A stretch of DNA of 51,857 bases from an uncultured bacterium (GTDB lineage Bacteria > Pseudomonadota > Alphaproteobacteria > SP197): positions 1 to 51,857 of the forward strand of contig CALLQH010000111.1 in assembly GCA_938014945.1 (NCBI GenBank), in the 5' to 3' direction. Below are positions 39,897 through 48,969 of the stretch, piece after piece. Under the pieces are notes generated by a model. The model had not been told where the DNA came from. It ran no database searches and saw nothing but the letters and a program-made list of their open reading frames with translations. The position numbers were made by a program, and so were the translations under genes. Position 1 is the first letter of the stretch, and each line of letters begins with the position of its first letter.

Positions 39897-41708
39897 TCAA
39901 TTATCGTTACAATACCACGTCAATACGTCCGGACCATAGAGAGGAGTCACTTCGGGCCTGCCGATGCGGCGCCAGCGGGCGATGTCGTCATCGCTGTTGA
40001 AGTAGAAGGGCAGGACATGGCGGCCCCACATCAGCACCCGGTCCAGGGCGCGCGCCGTATCGACGAGCTCCTCCCGGCTTCGTGCGTCGACCAGGCGGGC
40101 GATCAGGGCGTCGAGCACGGGATCCGTGATGCCGGGATAGTTGCGGCTGCCCTCCTGAGCCGCCGCAGCGCTGCCCCAGTAGATCGCCTGTTCGTTGCCC
40201 GGCGACAGGGAAACGCCCCAGCGCCAGACCAGGGCGTCGAAGTCGAAGGTTTCGATGCGGGTCTGGAACTGGGCGGCGTCCACCGTGCGCAGGCGCGCCT
40301 CGATGCCGAGTTTCTTCAGGTTGGCGACATAGGGCAGCAGGATGCGCTCCCAGGCCGGGCTGCCGAGCAGGATCTCGAAGGTGAAGGCTTTGCCGGCCGT
40401 ATCGACCAGGACGCCGTCCACGGCCTGGAAACCCGCCTGCTCCAGCAGGTCGGCGGCCTGTTTCAGGTTGTCGCGCAGGCGCCCGCTGCCGTCCGTCTCC
40501 GGCCAGCGGTAGGGCCGTTCGAAGAGTTCGGCGGGCAGGCTCTCGCGGAAGGGTTCGAGCAGGGCAAGCTCGCCGCCCTCGGCGGGACCGCGCGCGGCCA
40601 GGGGTGAGTTGTCAAACAGGCTGGTGATGCGTTCGTACTGGCCATAGAGCAGGTGCTCGTTGATCCAGGCGAAGTCGAAGGCAAGGCCCAGCGCCTCGCG
40701 CACGCGCACGTCGTCGAAGGGTGCGCGCCGCTCGTTCCAGGCGATGCCTTCCAGCCCGGAAGGGCGGCCGTGGGCGATCTCTTCCATCACGATGCGACCG
40801 TCGGCCAAAGCAGGGCCGGCGTATCCGGTCGCCCAGCGCGCCGCATCGTCCTCGAAGCGCAGGTCGAGATCGCCGGCCTTGAAGGACTGCAGGGCGACGT
40901 TGGCGTCGCGGAACCACTGGTATGCGACCGTCTCGAAGTTGTTGCGCCCGGCGTTGATCGGCAGGTCGCGGCCCCAGTAGCCAGGATCGCGGCGATAGAC
41001 GACGCGGCTGCCCGGCACGATCTCGGCGGCGATGTAGGGCCCGGTGCCCATGGGCGGCTCCAGCGAGGTCTTGAGGAAGTCCACGCGCTCGAAATAGGCC
41101 CGCGAGAGCACGGGCATCAGGCCCAGGATCAGGGGCATTTCCCAGTTGTCGGGTTCGAGGTCGAAGCGGATCGAACGTTCGTCCAGCACCACCGCCTGCG
41201 CCACGGCGCCGTAGTAGGTGCGTGTGTGCGGTTTGCCGTGGTCGCGCAGGCTTTCGAAGGAAAACAGAACGTCGTCGGCGGTGACCGGGCTGCCGTCCTG
41301 GAAGTGCGCAGCGGGATCGATGTGGAAGGTGATGCCGCTGCGGTCGGGGGCCAGTTCCACGCTCTGTGCGATGAGCGGATAGAGCGTGAAGGGCTCATCG
41401 GGGCTGCGCGCCATCAGGCTTTCGAAGACCAGGCCCAGGCCGCGTGCGGGCACGCCCAGCACGATGTAGGGGTTCATGGTGTCGAAGGTGCCGACCTCGC
41501 CCAGATGCAGGGTGCAGCCGCCGGGCGCGTCGGGCATCACCCAGGGCACCGGCTCGGTGATGCCGTCGGGAAAGGCGGCATCGCCGAACATGGCGAGAGC
41601 GTGCTGCTCCTCGGCCCCTGAAGGCGTCCCCCACAGCGCCAGAAGCAGCGCCGGAACAAGGCCGCCGATCAGGTTGTGCCAGGCCCGCATCAGGCGTTGC
41701 CGCGCCAT
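39897..41708 (-). CDS. Peptide-type ABC transporter substrate-binding protein (SBP_bac_5, YejA-like)
   Basis: A 603-residue periplasmic solute-binding protein of family 5. It has a signal peptide of about 32 residues (LVPALLLALWGTPSGAEE). Features are LGEVGTFDTMNPYIV, IAQSVELAPDRSGITFHI, FQDGSPVTADDVLFSFE, PPMGTGPY, RRDPGYWGRDLP, and a C-terminal VWRWGVSLSPGNEQ. The long form and the MNPY opening match YejA, the microcin C/oligopeptide receptor. No permease follows it. Its divergent partner is the DoeB-like gene, only 60 bp away, so the two may be controlled together by the GntR regulator. Confidence 0.93.
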   Translation of the reverse strand: MARQRLMRAWHNLIGGLVPALLLALWGTPSGAEEQHALAMFGDAAFPDGITEPVPWVMPDAPGGCTLHLGEVGTFDTMNPYIVLGVPARGLGLVFESLMARSPDEPFTLYPLIAQSVELAPDRSGITFHIDPAAHFQDGSPVTADDVLFSFESLRDHGKPHTRTYYGAVAQAVVLDERSIRFDLEPDNWEMPLILGLMPVLSRAYFERVDFLKTSLEPPMGTGPYIAAEIVPGSRVVYRRDPGYWGRDLPINAGRNNFETVAYQWFRDANVALQSFKAGDLDLRFEDDAARWATGYAGPALADGRIVMEEIAHGRPSGLEGIAWNERRAPFDDVRVREALGLAFDFAWINEHLLYGQYERITSLFDNSPLAARGPAEGGELALLEPFRESLPAELFERPYRWPETDGSGRLRDNLKQAADLLEQAGFQAVDGVLVDTAGKAFTFEILLGSPAWERILLPYVANLKKLGIEARLRTVDAAQFQTRIETFDFDALVWRWGVSLSPGNEQAIYWGSAAAAQEGSRNYPGITDPVLDALIARLVDARSREELVDTARALDRVLMWGRHVLPFYFNSDDDIARWRRIGRPEVTPLYGPDVLTWYCNDN

Positions 41709-41768
41709 GCAGGAGGACTACCATGGCGCGAGGCCGACATCACAGCGGCATGTTCAGGAGCTACCATC

Positions 41769-42815
41769 ATGTCGGTCTACCAGACCTCCCTCTATACGGA
41801 AATCGACTACGAGGCCGACGGCAAGCAGATAGGCCGCCTGTCGCTGCCCTGGTCGGTGACCCGTTCGGCCTATGGGGTCATTCCCATCCCCATCGCCGTC
41901 ATCAAGAACGGGCAGGGGCCCACGGCCCTGCTCATGGCCGGCAACCACGGTGACGAGTGGGAGGGTCAGATTGCGCTCGGCAAGCTGATCCGCAGCCTGC
42001 AGCCCGACGACGTCGCCGGCCGTGTCATCATCCTGCCGTCTGCCAACCTGCCCGCGGCGCGGGCAGGGGTGCGCGTCTCGCCGCTCGACGGCGGCAACCT
42101 CAACCGCACCTTTCCGGCCGATCCCGCCCACGGCCCCACCTGGCAGATTTCCCACTACATCGAGCATCACCTGATGCCCATGGCCGATCTCTTCGTCGAC
42201 CTGCACTCGGGCGGGGCTTCGCTCGACTATGTGCCCTTCGCCGGTGTCTCCCTGATCGGTGATCCCGATTTCGACCGCCGTTCCATGGCCGCCCTGCGCG
42301 CCTTCGGGGGGCCTTACGGCCAGGTCTATGACGCCTCGGCAGGCCTTGCCGCGCCCACGGGCGGGGGCTCCACGGCGGGCGGCGCGGCCATCCGCCAGGG
42401 CTGCATCGACATCAGCGGCGAGTTCGGCGGCCGGGCGGTGGTGCACCCGGACCATCTGGCGCTCGTCGAACGCGGTGTGCGCAACCTGCTGGCCCACATG
42501 GGCATCACCCCCGGCGTGCGGGAGGAACCGCCCGCCCCGATGCGGCTGATGACAAGCGATCCCGCCTCCCTGTATACGTTTGCCCCTGATTACGGTGTTT
42601 TCGTGCCGGCCGCAGGGCTGGGTGACACCGTCAAGGCGGGCGACCTCGCAGGTGAGGTCCATGCCATCGAGCACCCGGAGAAGGTGCCAGTACCGGTCCA
42701 TTTCCGCGCCGACGGTCTGCTGATCTGCGTGCGTGCCATGGGCCGGGTTGAGCCCGGCGATTGCCTGGGCCATCTCGCCATCGACATCGACGAACCGAGG
42801 TTCGAGGATCCATGA
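41769..42815 (+). CDS. Succinylglutamate desuccinylase/aspartoacylase-family deacylase (DoeB-like)
   Basis: A 348-residue zinc amidohydrolase of the AstE/AspA family. Zinc ligands are His60 and Glu63 in AGNHGDEWEGQ and His146 in VDLHSGG. The overall sequence, including GRLSLPWSVTRSAYG at the start and the NLNRTFP substrate loop, resembles DoeB, which removes the acetyl group from N-acetyl-diaminobutyrate in ectoine degradation. The C-terminal 70 residues form the small barrel domain of the family. AGGAG lies just upstream of ATG 41769. The next gene, a GntR regulator, overlaps it by ATGA. No DoeA ectoine hydrolase is in the window, so another N-acyl amino acid is possible. Confidence 0.9.
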   Translation: MSVYQTSLYTEIDYEADGKQIGRLSLPWSVTRSAYGVIPIPIAVIKNGQGPTALLMAGNHGDEWEGQIALGKLIRSLQPDDVAGRVIILPSANLPAARAGVRVSPLDGGNLNRTFPADPAHGPTWQISHYIEHHLMPMADLFVDLHSGGASLDYVPFAGVSLIGDPDFDRRSMAALRAFGGPYGQVYDASAGLAAPTGGGSTAGGAAIRQGCIDISGEFGGRAVVHPDHLALVERGVRNLLAHMGITPGVREEPPAPMRLMTSDPASLYTFAPDYGVFVPAAGLGDTVKAGDLAGEVHAIEHPEKVPVPVHFRADGLLICVRAMGRVEPGDCLGHLAIDIDEPRFEDP

Positions 42816-43552
42816 CCCCCAAGTCCGAGGCAGCCGTGGCCGAAGCCTGGCCCCACCGTTCCCCCCTGCGTGCGCCCAAGCTCGGCGACCGCGTCTATGA
42901 GCAGATCGTCGAGCGCATTGTCGCCGGCACGCTGGCCGAGGGCGACCGCCTGCCCAGCGAGCATGAGTTCTGCCGCATGTTCGAGGTTTCCCGTCCGGTG
43001 GTGCGCGAGGCGCTCGCCCGGCTGCGCGCCGACGGCATCATCGAATCGCGCCAGGGGTCCGGCAGCTATGTGCGCCGCCGGCCGGTGCGCGATCTGCTGC
43101 AGTACGGCGAGGCCGCCAACGCAGCCCAGCTGCTGCGCTGCTTCGAGTTCCGCCTGGCCCTGGAGGGCGAGGCGGCGGCGCTGGCCGCCGTGCGCCACGA
43201 CAGCGCCGAGATGCGCGCGATGAAGAAGGCCAACGACGCCTGCAACGAGGCGGCGTTGAAAGGCCGCCTGGGCAAGCAGGAGGACCTGGACTTCCACATG
43301 GCCATCGCGATGGCCAGCGGCAACGCGCTGTTCCCCGATACCATGGAGCTGCTGCACGACGACATCCAGAACGGCATGGACATGGCGCGCAGCCTGACCA
43401 AGGCCGAACGCAAGGAGCGTGTGCTGATCCTCAAGCAGGAACACGCCATGGTCCTGGCGGCCATCGAGGACCGCGATCCCGACCGCGCCCGCGTCGCCAT
43501 GCGGGCGCACATCGGCAACGCCCAGCGGCGCATCGTCGGCGACGGCACCTGA
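42812..43552 (+). CDS. GntR family transcriptional regulator (FadR/FCD subfamily)
   Basis: A 246-residue regulator with an N-terminal winged helix (VYEQIVERIVAGTLAEGDRLPS, split at RLPSEHEFCRMFEVSR, then REALARLRADGIIESRQGSG). The C-terminal FCD all-helical ligand domain extends from about residue 95 (LLRCFEFRLALEGEAAALAA) and has the D-x3-H pattern LDFHMAIAMASGN that binds metal. It overlaps the deacylase by ATGA, and the small space upstream (60 bp) suggests it represses the deacylase and the divergent binding protein gene. The inducer would be an organic or amino acid. Confidence 0.92.
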   Translation: MTPKSEAAVAEAWPHRSPLRAPKLGDRVYEQIVERIVAGTLAEGDRLPSEHEFCRMFEVSRPVVREALARLRADGIIESRQGSGSYVRRRPVRDLLQYGEAANAAQLLRCFEFRLALEGEAAALAAVRHDSAEMRAMKKANDACNEAALKGRLGKQEDLDFHMAIAMASGNALFPDTMELLHDDIQNGMDMARSLTKAERKERVLILKQEHAMVLAAIEDRDPDRARVAMRAHIGNAQRRIVGDGT

Positions 43553-43657
43553 GGCCTGCGGCCGCGCGCGCCGGTTGCGGGATCACACGCTGATTCCAGC
43601 CGACAGCGGGGCGCGTTCGGGTATGCTCCGCGCGGACACGCCTGGAAGGACGGCCGC

Positions 43658-45706
43658 ATGGTCAATCTCGTTGCCGCGTCGGGTGACGCGTTACGCATCC
43701 GCGACAGCTTTCCCCGCAAGATCAGGGTGATCGAGCATCAGTGGATTCCCATGCCCGACGGCACGCGGCTGTCGGCGCGCATCTGGCTGCCCGAGGACGC
43801 CGAGGCCGATCCGGTCCCCGCGATCATCGAGTACATCCCGTATCGCCACCGCGATTTCACCCTGCCGCGCGACGAGATGATCCATCCCTGGTTCGCCGGC
43901 CACGGCTATGCCGCGATCCGGCTGGATATCCGCGGTTCGGGCAACTCCGAAGGCCTGCCGCTCGACGAATACGTCGCCCAGGAGCAGGACGACATGCTCG
44001 CCGCACTCTCGTGGATCGCCGCGCAGCCCTGGTGCACGGGCGCCTGCGGCATGATCGGCATTTCCTGGGGCGGCTTCTCCGGCCTGCAGACCGCCTTCCG
44101 CCGTCCGCCGGAACTGAAGGCAATCATCACCCTGTGCTCGACCGACGACCGTTATGCCGACGACGTGCACTACATGGGCGGTTGCTTGCTGCGCAACAAT
44201 CTGGCCTGGGGCGCGCAGTCGCTGGCCTATTCGGCGCGTCCGCCCGACCCGGAGCTTGTCGGCGATGCCTGGCGCGACATGTGGCACCAGCGGCTGGAGA
44301 ACCTGCCCTTCACCACCGCCGAGTGGATGAGCCACCAGCGGCGCGACGCCTACTGGAAACACGGCTCGGTCAACGAGGACTGGGACGCGATTCAATGCCC
44401 GGTCTATGCCGTCACCGGCTGGGCCGACGGCTACACCAACACGGCGCTGAAGCTGATGGCGGGCCTGAAGGTGCCGCGCCGCTGCCTGATCGGGCCGTGG
44501 GCGCACGGCTATCCCCATGTCGCCACGCCGGGGCCGCAGATCGGCTTCCTGCAGGACTGCCTGCGCTGGTGGGACCGCTGGCTGAAAGGCATCGAGAACG
44601 GCATCGACGAGGAATCCATCGTCCGCCTCTGGCAGCAGGACATGGCGCCGCCGCGCATCGAACATGCCGAACGCGGGGGGCACTGGATCGCCGAACCCTC
44701 CTGGCCCGGTCCTTCCATCGTTGCGCGCGACCTGGGCCTGGAGGCTTCCGGGCGGCTGGTCGATGGCGCGGGCAGCGGCGAGGTGATGATCGCCACGCCG
44801 CTTGCCGTGGGCAGCCTCACCGGCGAGTGGAACCCCCATGGCATTGGCCCGGAGATGCCCGTCGACCAGCGGCCGGAGGATGCCATGTCGGTGGTCTTCG
44901 ATGGCCCCGTGCTGGACGAAGCCATGGCCATCGTCGGCTTCCCGCTGTTCCACGGCCGTATCGCCGCCGACCAGCCGGTCGCCACGCTCGTTGCCCGCCT
45001 CGAGGCCATTGCGCCCGACGGCAGTTCGGCGCTGCTCTCCTGGGGTGCGCTCAACCTGACCCACCGCGATGGTCATGAGGAACCGGCCGCGCTGGAGCCC
45101 GGCCGGTCCTATGACGTCACCGTGCAGCTCAACGCCATCGCCCAGACGGTGCCCGCGGGCTACCGCCTGCGGCTGGCCCTGGCCAACGGAAGCTGGCCGC
45201 TGCTGTGGCCGGCGCCCGCCATGACCGCCCTGAGCCTGGACGCCGGCGCAAGCCGTCTGGAACTGCCGCTGCGCGACGCCCAGCCGGGCGATGCCGACCT
45301 GCCCGCATTCGAGATGGCCGAAGTGCCGCCCATGCCCGCCATCGGCTGGCAGCGCGCCTTCGGGCGCGTGCGGCGCATCGTGCGTGATCTCGCCAGCGGC
45401 AAGACCAGCCTGGAGCTCGACAAGGACGACGGCGCCTATCGCATCGAGGCCCACGGCATGGAGATCGACCAGGTCGGGCGCGAGGTGCAGGAGATCGTCG
45501 AGGGCGATCCCCTTTCCAACCGGGGCGAGGTCACCTGGCGCATCGCCCAGCGGCGCGGCGACTGGGACGTCGCCATCGAATCGACGACCACGGTCGCCTG
45601 CGATGCGGCGAACTTCCGCGTCGAGGCGGTGATCACCGCCTTCGAGAGCGGCAAGGAAGTCGCCCGCCACAAGCTGGAACGCACGATCCCGCGCGACCTG
45701 ATCTGA
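43658..45706 (+). CDS. CocE/NonD-family serine hydrolase (X-Pro dipeptidyl-peptidase S15 type)
   Basis: A 682-residue alpha/beta hydrolase with a C-terminal jelly-roll domain. The triad is Ser136 in GISWGGFSG, Asp257 in GWADGYTNTAL and His283 in GPWAHGYP. The N-terminal region has PMPDGTRLSARIW and AIIEYIPYRHRD. The PepX_C-like domain begins near residue 330. CocE proteins hydrolyse esters or amides of bulky substrates; members without a signal peptide are cytoplasmic, as here. It starts at ATG 43658. It is convergent with the Tat-exported binding protein gene, with a bidirectional-looking terminator between them. Confidence 0.92.
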   Translation: MVNLVAASGDALRIRDSFPRKIRVIEHQWIPMPDGTRLSARIWLPEDAEADPVPAIIEYIPYRHRDFTLPRDEMIHPWFAGHGYAAIRLDIRGSGNSEGLPLDEYVAQEQDDMLAALSWIAAQPWCTGACGMIGISWGGFSGLQTAFRRPPELKAIITLCSTDDRYADDVHYMGGCLLRNNLAWGAQSLAYSARPPDPELVGDAWRDMWHQRLENLPFTTAEWMSHQRRDAYWKHGSVNEDWDAIQCPVYAVTGWADGYTNTALKLMAGLKVPRRCLIGPWAHGYPHVATPGPQIGFLQDCLRWWDRWLKGIENGIDEESIVRLWQQDMAPPRIEHAERGGHWIAEPSWPGPSIVARDLGLEASGRLVDGAGSGEVMIATPLAVGSLTGEWNPHGIGPEMPVDQRPEDAMSVVFDGPVLDEAMAIVGFPLFHGRIAADQPVATLVARLEAIAPDGSSALLSWGALNLTHRDGHEEPAALEPGRSYDVTVQLNAIAQTVPAGYRLRLALANGSWPLLWPAPAMTALSLDAGASRLELPLRDAQPGDADLPAFEMAEVPPMPAIGWQRAFGRVRRIVRDLASGKTSLELDKDDGAYRIEAHGMEIDQVGREVQEIVEGDPLSNRGEVTWRIAQRRGDWDVAIESTTTVACDAANFRVEAVITAFESGKEVARHKLERTIPRDLI

Positions 45707-45715
45707 GCGGAAACG

Positions 45716-45747
45716 AAAAAGGGGCCGGTCCTTGCCGGACCGGCCCC
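45716..45747 (-). terminator. Rho-independent terminator between convergent genes
   Basis: A perfect 11-bp GC stem, 45721-45731 paired with 45737-45747, with a five-base loop. AAAAA at 45716-45720 becomes a T-run on the minus strand, so the better direction is that of the minus-strand binding protein gene ending at 45770. It matches the terminator at 25873-25906 almost base for base at the outer stem. Confidence 0.88.
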
Positions 45748-45769
45748 TGATTCACGCAGGCTTGACGGA

Positions 45770-47377
45770 TCAGGCCTGGCTGTCGTCGATCCAGACGTCG
45801 TCCCAGTAGAGCGAGCCGACATACATGAAGGGATGGCCCTTCATGTTCTGCACCTTGTTGGCGACACCGTCGGTCCAGTTGATGAAGACCGGCGTGATGG
45901 TCGAGCCTTCGGCCGCCATCAGCATCTGGATGTCGCAGTAGAGCTGCTTGCGCTTGTCGAAATCGACTTCCTTGCGGGCGTCGAGCAGGAGCTGATCGAA
46001 GGTCGGGTTCGACCAGTGGCTCTCGTTCCACGAGGCGCCCGAGACGTAAGCCACCGACAGCATCTGGTCGGCAGTGGGACGGCCGTACCAGGACGATCCG
46101 CACCACGGAACCTGCATCCACACGGCGCTCCAGTAGCCGTCCGAAGGCACGCGCTTGACCTCGACGTTGACGCCGTTCTCGCGCATCAGCTCGGCCATCA
46201 CGATCGAGGCGTTGGCGCCGCCGAAGTTGGTGTCGGCCGCGGTCAGCTCGAAGGTGGCGTTCGTCATGCCTGCCTTCTCAAGGTAGAACTTCACCTTGTC
46301 GGGATCGGCGGTGGGAACCGGCACCTCCTCGCACCAGAACGGATCATGCGGCGGCACGGGATGGTCGCGCGCGACCACGCCCAGGCCGTCGAAGGCCAGG
46401 TCCAGCATGCGCTGGCGGTCGAACGACCACTTCAGCGCCTGACGCACGTTGTTGTCGCTGTAGGGCGCCACGTCGGCCAGCATCGGATAGGTCGGATGCG
46501 CGCCGCCGGGCTGGGACAGGACGTGTGCGCTGTCGGAAGCCGCGACCTGCTGCACCAGATTGCCCTCGACGCCGATGATGACATCGACTTCGCCCGAAAC
46601 CAGCGCGTTCACGCGTGCGCCGTTGTCGGGAATGGCGAAGAACTCGATCTCGTCGAGGTAGGGGCGGCCTTCCTTGTGATAGTTCGGATGGCGCTTGAAG
46701 ATCGAGACGATGCCCGGATCGAACTCCTCGACCATGAACGGGCCGGAGGTGACCACATTGCCCGAAGCGTAGGCTGCGGCGTCCTGGCCCTCGGGGCAGA
46801 CCGTGAAGTGGTACTCGGCCATCAGGAAGGGCACGTCGACGTTGGTCTGCTTCATCTTGAAGACCAGCGTGTTGCCGTCGGCCGTGATCGAATCGACATC
46901 GCCCAGATAGGCGTTGGCGGCCGAACCCTGCTCGGGATCGAGATGGCGGTTGAAGGAGTAGGCGGCGTCGGCGGCGGTGATCGTCTTGCCGTTGGAGAAC
47001 TCGGCGCCCTCGAGCATCGTGAAACGCCACTCGGTGGCGTCCGCATTCGATTCCCATTCGGTCGCCAGGTTCGGCACAAGGCCTTCGCCGGGGAAGAAGT
47101 CGATCAGGCGGCTGCCCAGAAGCTGGGAACGCGAGATGTCGATCGCCTGAACGATCTTGGTCGGGTCGATGGTGTCACCGGCATGGCTTGAATCGGCTGC
47201 GGCGACAATGCGACCGCCTGCCTTCGGTTCGGCGGCCTGCGCCTTGGTGATGCTCTGCTCGACGATCGTCGCCGCGGCTGCGGCCGTCAGGCCCATGCTC
47301 ATCAGGCCGGCATTGAAGTCGCGGCGCGACACCTTGCCCTTGATGAACTCGTTGATGAGAAGGTCTTTCTTGTTCAC
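45770..47377 (-). CDS. Tat-exported ABC transporter substrate-binding protein (SBP_bac_5)
   Basis: A 535-residue family 5 solute-binding protein. The N terminus has a twin-arginine signal: KVSRRDFNAGLMSMGL with Arg18 and Arg19, followed by a hydrophobic stretch ending AQAAEP near residue 49. The mature part shows GGRIVAAADSSHAGDTIDP, LVPNLATEWESN, FSNGKTITAADAAYSF, RHPNYHKEGRPYLDE and a C-terminal lobe. Family 5 proteins bind peptides, nickel or opine-like solutes. Tat export is common when the protein folds early. No transport gene is adjacent on this strand; the DppB-like permease begins 4 kb away at 51375. An upstream 230-bp leader has alternative hairpins. Confidence 0.93.
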   Translation of the reverse strand: MNKKDLLINEFIKGKVSRRDFNAGLMSMGLTAAAAATIVEQSITKAQAAEPKAGGRIVAAADSSHAGDTIDPTKIVQAIDISRSQLLGSRLIDFFPGEGLVPNLATEWESNADATEWRFTMLEGAEFSNGKTITAADAAYSFNRHLDPEQGSAANAYLGDVDSITADGNTLVFKMKQTNVDVPFLMAEYHFTVCPEGQDAAAYASGNVVTSGPFMVEEFDPGIVSIFKRHPNYHKEGRPYLDEIEFFAIPDNGARVNALVSGEVDVIIGVEGNLVQQVAASDSAHVLSQPGGAHPTYPMLADVAPYSDNNVRQALKWSFDRQRMLDLAFDGLGVVARDHPVPPHDPFWCEEVPVPTADPDKVKFYLEKAGMTNATFELTAADTNFGGANASIVMAELMRENGVNVEVKRVPSDGYWSAVWMQVPWCGSSWYGRPTADQMLSVAYVSGASWNESHWSNPTFDQLLLDARKEVDFDKRKQLYCDIQMLMAAEGSTITPVFINWTDGVANKVQNMKGHPFMYVGSLYWDDVWIDDSQA

Positions 47378-47402
47378 AGCGTGTGTCTCCCTGGTCGTAA
47401 GC

Positions 47403-47435
47403 TTCTGCCCTGTTGCCGGGCAGAATCACTGCCCG
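47403..47435 (-). promoter_or_regulatory. Leader with mutually exclusive hairpins upstream of the binding protein gene
   Basis: The central arm GGGCA at 47418-47422 can pair with TGCCC at 47406-47410 (extended to TTCTGCCC, 8 bp) or with TGCCC at 47430-47434 (6 bp). Both stems cannot form together. The element lies 26-58 bases upstream of the minus-strand start at 47377, inside the likely 5' leader. It could be an operator dyad or a simple attenuator; the pairing is seen, the role is inference. An AT-richer patch at 47440-47470 may hold the promoter. Confidence 0.35.
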
Positions 47436-47613
47436 CAAGGTTAGTCGAAAAGTCGTAAGATGATATAGCAATCCGTGTCGGGGGCGAGGTTCGCCCCGTG
47501 GCTGCGGTGCCTGTGTCTTCTGCAACCGGGCGCGGGTGCGGTCGTTGCAGCAGTCTGGCCGCGTTGTCGGCAGGCGCGAGAAAAATTCTCCTGGCCCGGA
47601 TCGGCACCGTCCT

Positions 47614-48882
47614 TCAGGCGGCTTTGCGCAGGCGCTCGGCAATCGCCTCGATCTGCGCGATGCCGGTGAGATAGGCCCCGTGGCAGGTCGAGAAGAACTC
47701 GCTCGAGCTTGCCTCGCCGGCAAAGTAGAGCGCGTCGTCGACGGGCCTTGCGAGTTCCGCGCGCTTGTTGCCGTGGCCGGGCATGGCGCCCGAATAGGAG
47801 CCCAGCGTCCAGGGATCGCTCTCCCAGGCGGTGACGATGGTGCGGTCGCTGAGCGATGCGCGGATGTCGCTGCCGTAGGCCGCGACCAGGCATTCGGTCA
47901 GGTGGTCGATGGAGGCAGCGATGCCCGCACGTTCCAGCCAGGATCCGTGGCGTCCGCCGGTCACGCCCGAGACGTAGTCCAGACCGAACGGACGGATCTG
48001 GATCGACATCGGCACCGCATCGGCATCGCCGATCTGCACCGTGGCGGTCGGCGGCGCCTCGGGCGGGAAGGGGTTGTCCTTCAGCATGATGCCGATGCGG
48101 TTGTGAACGCCCAGGGGCAGGGCCGCGGCGGCCTCCAGCTTCCAGTCCGGCAGGCCGGGTTCGAAGGCGATGCGGCCTGCGGTCAGCACGTTGGTCGAGA
48201 CGGTGATCAGCGCGGTGCGGCCGGTGATCGTGCCCTTGGGTGTCTCCACCTTCACGCCCGAACCGCTCCAGGTGATGCGCTCGGCCCTGGCGTTGAGCGT
48301 CACCGGCACCTCGGCGGCCCAGCGCGCCACCAGCGCGCCGAAGCCTTCCTTCAGCGGCCAGTTCTCATCGGTGTCGTTGTAGTTGGTGACATCCAGGACC
48401 GAGACCTGGTCGATGTCGCGCGAGGTGCCCAGCGAGAACCAGTAGGCCATGAACGGCGCCCACGGCGCCGAAAGATCGATGACGTCGGCGACCGCGACAT
48501 CGCTGCCCTGCGCTCCCGCCGCGTCGATGGCGGCATGATCTGCCTCGATGCCTTCCATCCAGCGCTGGTGTTCGGCCTCGCTCAGGAAAGCGCCGCCCGT
48601 GAAGATGTTGGAGCGCCACTGGCTGTCGCGGCGATAGCTGAAGCCCAGTTCGTCGGCGATGGCGACGAAGGGGTTGAGGCTGGCCGAATGCATCCAGTGG
48701 CAGCCCAGGTCGTAGGCGATGCCGGGAGCGAACTCCTCGGTGTAGGCGCGCCCGCCGATACGGTGCGATGCCTCGATCAGTGCGAAGGTCAGGCCGCGTT
48801 CTGCCGCCGCCTTGGCCGCCGAGAGGCCGGCAGCGCCGGCCCCGATGATGATGACGTCGACATCCGGCGACACGCTTGTCAT
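47614..48882 (-). CDS. Flavin-containing amine oxidase
   Basis: A 422-residue FAD-dependent amine oxidase of the monoamine/polyamine oxidase family. The N-terminal dinucleotide fold IIIGAGAAGLSAAKAAAERG is followed by EASHRIGGRAYTEE and DLGCHWMHS. The C-terminal FAD block is LYFAGEASSSEFFSTCHGAY. SGAMPGHGNKRAELARP precedes it. There is no signal peptide. It oxidises amines to aldehydes with release of hydrogen peroxide; the substrate is unknown. It starts at ATG 48882 with GGAGAAG upstream and is divergent from an enolase-superfamily gene. It may work on amines imported by the neighbouring binding protein. Confidence 0.92.
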   Translation of the reverse strand: MTSVSPDVDVIIIGAGAAGLSAAKAAAERGLTFALIEASHRIGGRAYTEEFAPGIAYDLGCHWMHSASLNPFVAIADELGFSYRRDSQWRSNIFTGGAFLSEAEHQRWMEGIEADHAAIDAAGAQGSDVAVADVIDLSAPWAPFMAYWFSLGTSRDIDQVSVLDVTNYNDTDENWPLKEGFGALVARWAAEVPVTLNARAERITWSGSGVKVETPKGTITGRTALITVSTNVLTAGRIAFEPGLPDWKLEAAAALPLGVHNRIGIMLKDNPFPPEAPPTATVQIGDADAVPMSIQIRPFGLDYVSGVTGGRHGSWLERAGIAASIDHLTECLVAAYGSDIRASLSDRTIVTAWESDPWTLGSYSGAMPGHGNKRAELARPVDDALYFAGEASSSEFFSTCHGAYLTGIAQIEAIAERLRKAA

Positions 48883-48969
48883 GGTTCTTCTCCGCGCTGT
48901 TGGGCGCGCAAGGTAGCCGCGGCGCACAGGGGATGCCAAGGCTTGCAGGCATTTGGCCGGAAACGACGC

